Origin: Nostoc sp. CHAB 5834 | GTDB taxonomy: Bacteria > Cyanobacteriota > Cyanobacteriia > Cyanobacteriales > Nostocaceae | Assembly: GCA_020829485.1 (NCBI GenBank) | Contig: JAIVFU010000176.1 | Location: 1-10,447, forward strand | Reading direction: 5' to 3' | Length of the DNA stretch: 10,447 bases | In this document: positions 6,471 to 10,447 of the stretch, in pieces | Layout of the letters: each line of letters opens with the position of its first letter | Position numbering within the stretch: the first letter of the stretch is position 1 | Notes under the pieces: generated by a model | Database searches by the model: none | The model's input: the letters and a program-made list of their open reading frames with translations, nothing else | What the model was told of the DNA's origin: nothing | Position numbers and translations under genes: made by a program

Positions 6471-8591
6471 ATGTCTTTGTCAATCATGGCCATTTTGTGC
6501 GGGCTTGTTGCCGTGTTGTATGGAATTATCACGAGCCGCTCGGTGCTCGCCGCGTCGGCAGGCACGCCGCGGATGCAGGAAATCGCAGCCGCTATTCAAG
6601 AGGGCGCTGGTGCTTATCTCACACGCCAATATCGTACTATTGCCGTTGTAGGCGTGGTCGTTGCAGTTCTGGTTGGGGTGTTCCTGGGACCACTCTCGGC
6701 AGTCGGCTTTGTACTTGGCGCTGTGCTTTCGGGTGCGACTGGTTTTATCGGGATGAACATCTCGGTTCGCGCCAACGTCCGCACTGCCCAAGCTGCTAGC
6801 GAAAGCCTTCAAAAGGGCCTGACGATGGCGTTCAACGCCGGTGCGATTACCGGGATGTTGGTTGCTGGTCTGGCGCTGCTCGCAATCGCCGGTTTCTTCT
6901 TTTACCTGACCGAAATCGAGATGAACTTGCCGAACAGCCGCGCGGTTATTGACGGTCTGCTGGCATTGGCATTCGGTGCATCGCTAATCTCGATCTTCGC
7001 GCGTCTGGGCGGCGGTATCTTTACCAAGGCTGCCGACGTCGGCGCTGATTTGGTCGGTAAGGTCGAAGCCAACATTCCCGAAGACGACCCACGCAACCCT
7101 GCGACCATCGCCGATAATGTTGGCGATAACGTTGGCGATTGCGCCGGTATGGCGGCTGATTTGTTCGAAACCTATGTCGTGACCATTGGCGCGACGATGG
7201 TTCTCCTGGCTCTCTTAATGCCAGCGACGATGCCAGCGGCTGAATTGCTTAACCTGATGTCGTTGCCACTCGTTGTTGGCGGCATCTGCATTTTGACGTC
7301 GATTTTGGGAACCTTCTTCGTCCGTTTGGGCGGCGGCACCAACATCATGGGTGCGATGTATAAAGGCTTCTTGGTCACCGCACTCTCGTCAATCCCGGCG
7401 ATTTATTATGTCACCACACAAACGCTGGGTGGCGATATGAATGCGGTCGTCAGTTACAGCACCGGCGGGTTTACTGGCATGACCCTGTTCTATTCGATGA
7501 TGGTCGGTTTGGTCGTTACCGGACTTCTGGTCTGGATCACCGAATATTATACCGGTACCAACTATCGTCCGGTCCGCTCGATTGCCAAGGCATCGGAAAC
7601 CGGCCACGGCACAAACGTCATCCAGGGTCTGGCGATCAGCCTTGAATCGACCGCGTTGCCAACTCTTGTTATCTGCGTCGGAATCATCGTGTCGTTCCAG
7701 CTTGCTGGCATCATCGGCATCGCTTTTGCTGCAACGTCGATGCTGGCATTGGCCGGAATGGTCGTGGCGCTTGATGCTTATGGACCGGTGACCGACAACG
7801 CAGGCGGCATCGCTGAAATGTCCGAGATGGACAAATCGGTTCGTGAAAAGACCGATGCATTGGACGCCGTGGGCAACACTACCAAGGCTGTGACCAAGGG
7901 CTATGCAATCGGTTCGGCAGCTTTGGCGGCACTAGTGCTGTTTGGTGCCTATACAGCTGATCTGGCATTTTATGCGGACAAGCTTGGACTAACCGAAGGC
8001 GTCGATTTCACGCTGATGAACCCTTATGTCATCGTCGGTTTGTTGCTCGGTGCGCTCTTGCCCTATCTCTTCGGAGCAATGGGCATGACCGCGGTCGGCA
8101 AGGCAGCAGGGGAAGTGGTGAAGGACGTTCGCGACCAGTTCGCGAGCAATCCCGGCATCATGGACGGCACGTCGAAGCCCGATTATGCACGGACCGTTGA
8201 CTTGGTCACCAAGGCAGCCATCCGCGAAATGATCATTCCGTCGTTGCTGCCCGTTTTGGCTCCAATCGCGGTTTACTTCGTGATCAGCTGGGTTGCAGGC
8301 CCCGCACAAGGCTTTGCAGCCTTGGGTGCGCTCCTTCTTGGTGTTATTGTCGGCGGTCTGTTCGTCGCTATCTCGATGACCTCGGGCGGCGGCGCGTGGG
8401 ACAATGCCAAGAAGTATATCGAAGACGGCAATCACGGCGGCAAGGGTTCGGAAGCCCATAAAGCAGCCGTGACCGGCGATACCGTGGGTGATCCGTACAA
8501 GGACACTGCAGGTCCAGCCGTCAACCCGATGATCAAGATCACCAATATCGTGGCGCTCCTGCTGTTGGCAGCATTGGCACACGGCATGTAA
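6471..8591 (+). CDS. hppA: Membrane proton-pumping pyrophosphatase, potassium-independent class
   Basis: HppA hydrolyses pyrophosphate at the cytoplasmic side of the inner membrane and pumps protons outward, saving energy from biosynthetic PPi. The 706-residue length fits the family, and the protein is built of many hydrophobic segments (about 16 helices in known members). The substrate-binding motif [11 protein letters not shown] is at residues 189-199, followed by [20 protein letters not shown] second acidic cluster, [17 protein letters not shown], and a C-terminal [14 protein letters not shown] complete the active site. In the segment after [10 protein letters not shown] the residues are Lys472 and Thr475 (TTKAVTKG). 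Family studies tie this Lys/Thr combination to potassium-independent proton pumps, whereas potassium-dependent enzymes carry Ala at the Lys position. The ATG at 6471 has GGGAG ten bases upstream. A strong terminator follows, so hppA is probably transcribed alone. Confidence 0.97.
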   Translation: MSLSIMAILCGLVAVLYGIITSRSVLAASAGTPRMQEIAAAIQEGAGAYLTRQYRTIAVVGVVVAVLVGVFLGPLSAVGFVLGAVLSGATGFIGMNISVRANVRTAQAASESLQKGLTMAFNAGAITGMLVAGLALLAIAGFFFYLTEIEMNLPNSRAVIDGLLALAFGASLISIFARLGGGIFTKAADVGADLVGKVEANIPEDDPRNPATIADNVGDNVGDCAGMAADLFETYVVTIGATMVLLALLMPATMPAAELLNLMSLPLVVGGICILTSILGTFFVRLGGGTNIMGAMYKGFLVTALSSIPAIYYVTTQTLGGDMNAVVSYSTGGFTGMTLFYSMMVGLVVTGLLVWITEYYTGTNYRPVRSIAKASETGHGTNVIQGLAISLESTALPTLVICVGIIVSFQLAGIIGIAFAATSMLALAGMVVALDAYGPVTDNAGGIAEMSEMDKSVREKTDALDAVGNTTKAVTKGYAIGSAALAALVLFGAYTADLAFYADKLGLTEGVDFTLMNPYVIVGLLLGALLPYLFGAMGMTAVGKAAGEVVKDVRDQFASNPGIMDGTSKPDYARTVDLVTKAAIREMIIPSLLPVLAPIAVYFVISWVAGPAQGFAALGALLLGVIVGGLFVAISMTSGGGAWDNAKKYIEDGNHGGKGSEAHKAAVTGDTVGDPYKDTAGPAVNPMIKITNIVALLLLAALAHGM

Positions 8592-8613
8592 GCCTTGCTG
8601 TGCAAGGATTTCT

Positions 8614-8650
8614 AAAACCCGCCGGGAGCAATTCCGGCGGGTTTTCTTTT
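8614..8650 (+). terminator. Strong intrinsic terminator of hppA
   Basis: Perfect 12-base arms AAAACCCGCCGG (8614-8625) and CCGGCGGGTTTT (8634-8645) enclose an eight-base loop. The sequence then runs on as CTTTT, giving a U-rich tail. A smaller hairpin, CCTTGC-TGT-GCAAGG (8593-8607), lies just before it. The A-run on the left could let it also work for - strand transcripts, but no converging gene is present. Confidence 0.93.
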
Positions 8651-8710
8651 GCTTATTAGCAATTTCTTTGCGGGTTGGCGTTACGCTCGGGCGAGTTTCG
8701 CAAACGTGCA

Positions 8711-8722
8711 AGGGGCAAAGTG
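8711..8722 (+). promoter_or_regulatory. Ribosome binding site and GTG start of the GNAT gene
   Basis: AGGGG at 8711-8715 lies four bases before an in-frame GTG at 8720. This supports GTG 8720 as the start. The in-frame TTG at 8675 has no comparable site and would add 15 residues. I see no convincing promoter between the hppA terminator and this start. Confidence 0.65.
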
Positions 8723-9889
8723 GCGACGCGGGCATATAATAAAGCCAGTGCAGGCAATATCAGCCATCAGCTTTCGGGCTGGCGGGGGATGCTCGACGCG
8801 CGCTTTATCGACGCGTGGAATGACCTCGCTGCGCAGGCAGTTGAGCCCAATCCATTTTCCGAAAGCTGGTTTTTGCGGCCTGCGCTGGAACAATTCGATC
8901 CTTCGAATAGGTCCCAGTTATTCACCTTATGGGACGGCGACCAATTATGCGGGCTGATGCCGCTCTCCGTGCAGCCGCGTTACGGGCGCTGGCCAATGCC
9001 GCACGTACAGAACTGGCTGCATCACAATGCCTTTCTGGGTACGCCATTGGTGCGCGCCGGTTATGAAGAGATATTCTGGCAGGCATATCTGGCGCAGCTC
9101 GATCATGAACCGGGGCAGGCGCTTTTCGCGCATCTGCATTGTCTGACAATCGGCGGTGCGCTTACCACCGCGCTTGAAAGGATCTGTGCTGGCCAAAAGC
9201 GACGTTGCGCGTTGGTACAGCGCACGGAGCGCGCATTTCTCGAGCGCGGCCTGTCGTCCGAAGCCTATCTCGAACATGCGGTTCGCGGCAAGAAGCGCAA
9301 GGAACTCCGGCGGCAGAAGAACCGGCTGTCCGAAGAAGGCGCCCTGACCTTTGCGCGAGATGACAGCGCGACCGGTCTTGGGGAGTGGATGCAGGAGTTT
9401 CTTGAACTCGAACGCCGGGGTTGGAAGGGGGGCAAAGGTTCTGCGCTCGCGTGCGCCGACCAGACCCGGACATTATTTGACGAAATACTTTCGGGCGCTG
9501 CAGTTGCGGGAAAACTGGAAAGGCTTGATTTGCGGCTTGATGGCAAGCCGCTGGCGATGCTCGTAAACCTTCTTTGCGCACCCGGCAGCTTCTCATTTAA
9601 AACCGCATTCGATGAAGACTACGCACGTTTTTCGCCTGGGGTGTTGTTGCAGATCGAAAATCTGGCGTTGCTTGAACATACCGAAATCGCTTGGTGTGAT
9701 AGCTGTGCAGCAGAGGGCCATCCGATGATCGACAGCCTGTGGACCGGACGCCGTGCCATTGGGCGCTATTCGGTGGCGATTGGCGGCACCGCACGCCGAG
9801 CCGCTTTTGGCGCGCTTTTGTCCGCGGAACTCGCCAAAAACGCGCCGCGCAATTCTGAATCTCAAACCGAAACAGGAGATGACGCATGA
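8720..9889 (+). CDS. GNAT-fold acyltransferase, CelD/BcsL (FemAB-like) family
   Basis: From the GTG at 8720 this is a 389-residue protein that I assign to the CelD/BcsL-type group of GNAT acyltransferases (Acetyltransf_6, PF13480). That group is distantly related to FemAB aminoacyltransferases. The C-terminal half carries the family-like features: a strongly basic helix KKRKELRRQKNRL (191-203), then a GWKGGKGSAL block (Trp235-Lys236-Gly237). After these come DLRLDGKPLAMLV and a SFSFKTAFDEDYARFSPGVLL stretch split over the acyl-CoA/acceptor core. The N-terminal half (SEPNPFSESWFL-like entry, then GLMPLSV) is a typical partner domain. There is no signal peptide or membrane span, so it is likely cytoplasmic. 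The gene ends in an ATGA overlap with a cupin-like gene. Named members act in polysaccharide or envelope modification, but no such genes are nearby and the acceptor here is unknown. Confidence 0.82.
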   Translation: MATRAYNKASAGNISHQLSGWRGMLDARFIDAWNDLAAQAVEPNPFSESWFLRPALEQFDPSNRSQLFTLWDGDQLCGLMPLSVQPRYGRWPMPHVQNWLHHNAFLGTPLVRAGYEEIFWQAYLAQLDHEPGQALFAHLHCLTIGGALTTALERICAGQKRRCALVQRTERAFLERGLSSEAYLEHAVRGKKRKELRRQKNRLSEEGALTFARDDSATGLGEWMQEFLELERRGWKGGKGSALACADQTRTLFDEILSGAAVAGKLERLDLRLDGKPLAMLVNLLCAPGSFSFKTAFDEDYARFSPGVLLQIENLALLEHTEIAWCDSCAAEGHPMIDSLWTGRRAIGRYSVAIGGTARRAAFGALLSAELAKNAPRNSESQTETGDDA

Positions 9890-10447
9890 CCGCGATCTTC
9901 GATTCTGCCGCGCGGCAGCTGTTCGCCGCCAATTACCCGGAAACGCCGCACAAGTTGCAGCATGCGTTGCGCGACCATGTCTTGTTGACAATCGAAGCGC
10001 TGGCGAAGCTGGGCGAGGCGCTGCCATCCACGTCAGTTGAATATAACAAGGGCGATTTGCCGGTTGGTATCGATGCGGCGCTGGTGCCTGCCAACGGCCT
10101 CAGCATCGGTGACACCATCCGGATGGTCGAAACCAGCGGAAGCTGGGCTGTGCTCAAAAACATCGAGCAAGTGCCCGAATATCAGACTCTGTTGATGGGT
10201 TTGCTGACCGAATTGAAGCCGCATATCGAGGGTAAAACCGGGCGGATGTTGAAACCGCAGGGATATCTTTTCGTCTCCAGCCCGAACGCAGTCACGCCCT
10301 ATCATTTCGACCCCGAGCATAACATATTGCTTCAGTTGCGCGGGACCAAAATAATGACTCAGTTTCCCGCTGGCGATCCGCGTTTCGCCCCCGATGAAAC
10401 GCATGAAGGCTATCACACCGGTGGCCACCGCAACCTTGTATGGCGTG
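9886..10447 (+). CDS. Cupin/JmjC-like protein (3' end outside the window)
   Basis: The ATG at 9886 overlaps the previous stop as ATGA and has AGGAG at 9874-9878, so it is clearly expressed with the GNAT gene. The frame stays open to the window end, giving 187 codons. The N-terminal half is a helical region (MTAIFDSAARQLFAANYP and onward). The later part resembles cupin-like/JmjC-type 2-oxoglutarate oxygenases: TPYHFDPEHNILLQLRG holds an H-x-D pair, His140 and Asp142, at the place of two iron ligands. The third ligand, a histidine, would lie past the window or near its edge. Sphingomonad homologues are often labelled 'transcriptional regulator' or 'cupin-like', but I see no DNA-binding domain here. 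Hydroxylase activity is an inference from the H-x-D motif; the substrate is unknown. Confidence 0.75.
   Translation, partial: MTAIFDSAARQLFAANYPETPHKLQHALRDHVLLTIEALAKLGEALPSTSVEYNKGDLPVGIDAALVPANGLSIGDTIRMVETSGSWAVLKNIEQVPEYQTLLMGLLTELKPHIEGKTGRMLKPQGYLFVSSPNAVTPYHFDPEHNILLQLRGTKIMTQFPAGDPRFAPDETHEGYHTGGHRNLVWR

Noticed and set aside
7117..7142. Tandem-looking GTTGGCGATAA/GTTGGCGATTG repeat
   Set aside because: It encodes the conserved DNVGDNVGD motif of the pyrophosphatase active site, so the repetition is explained by the protein.
7989..8735. 248-codon - strand open frame opposite the hppA 3' end
   Set aside because: It runs through the hppA terminator hairpin and into the next leader. 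The protein has no motif, and conserved hppA sequence explains the region.

Overview
The window carries nine protein genes on compact bacterial DNA. Gene content and protein style suggest an alphaproteobacterium of the order Sphingomonadales: a short-form HisG, a hisG-hisD-nusB-thiL-hppA order, and an intergenic palindrome containing ACCCTGAA/TTCAGGGT. The base composition looks moderately GC-rich, perhaps in the high 50s percent by eye. The taxon is inferred from recall of such genomes, not from a search. I see no rRNA, tRNA, CRISPR array, insertion sequence or phage gene, and no stretch over 300 bases without a gene.

Left part (1-2898): the 3' portion of a pirin gene, then an alpha/beta hydrolase of the epoxide-hydrolase type, both on the + strand. 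A DUF2332 gene on the - strand converges on the hydrolase, and the two overlap by four bases at their stop codons. DUF2332 diverges from hisG, with only 39 bases between the start codons.

Middle part (2938-6366): a tightly packed + strand cluster of hisG (first step of histidine synthesis), hisD (last two steps), nusB (transcription antitermination) and thiL (thiamine pyrophosphate synthesis). hisG/hisD overlap by 14 bases and hisD/nusB by 4. A large perfect inverted repeat (30-base arms) sits between nusB and thiL and ends six bases before the thiL start. A short palindrome followed by TTTT after thiL probably ends this unit.

Right part (6471-10447): hppA, a membrane proton-pumping pyrophosphatase with the residues of the potassium-independent class, ends at a strong intrinsic terminator. 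Then come a GNAT-fold (CelD/BcsL, FemAB-like) acyltransferase and, joined by an ATGA overlap, a cupin/JmjC-like protein cut off by the window end.

Most of the window is ordinary core metabolism. The parts that repay attention are the thiL leader made of a dispersed repeat, the 39-base divergent hisG/DUF2332 control region where hisG lacks a ribosome site, and the translationally coupled acyltransferase/cupin pair, whose substrate is unknown.
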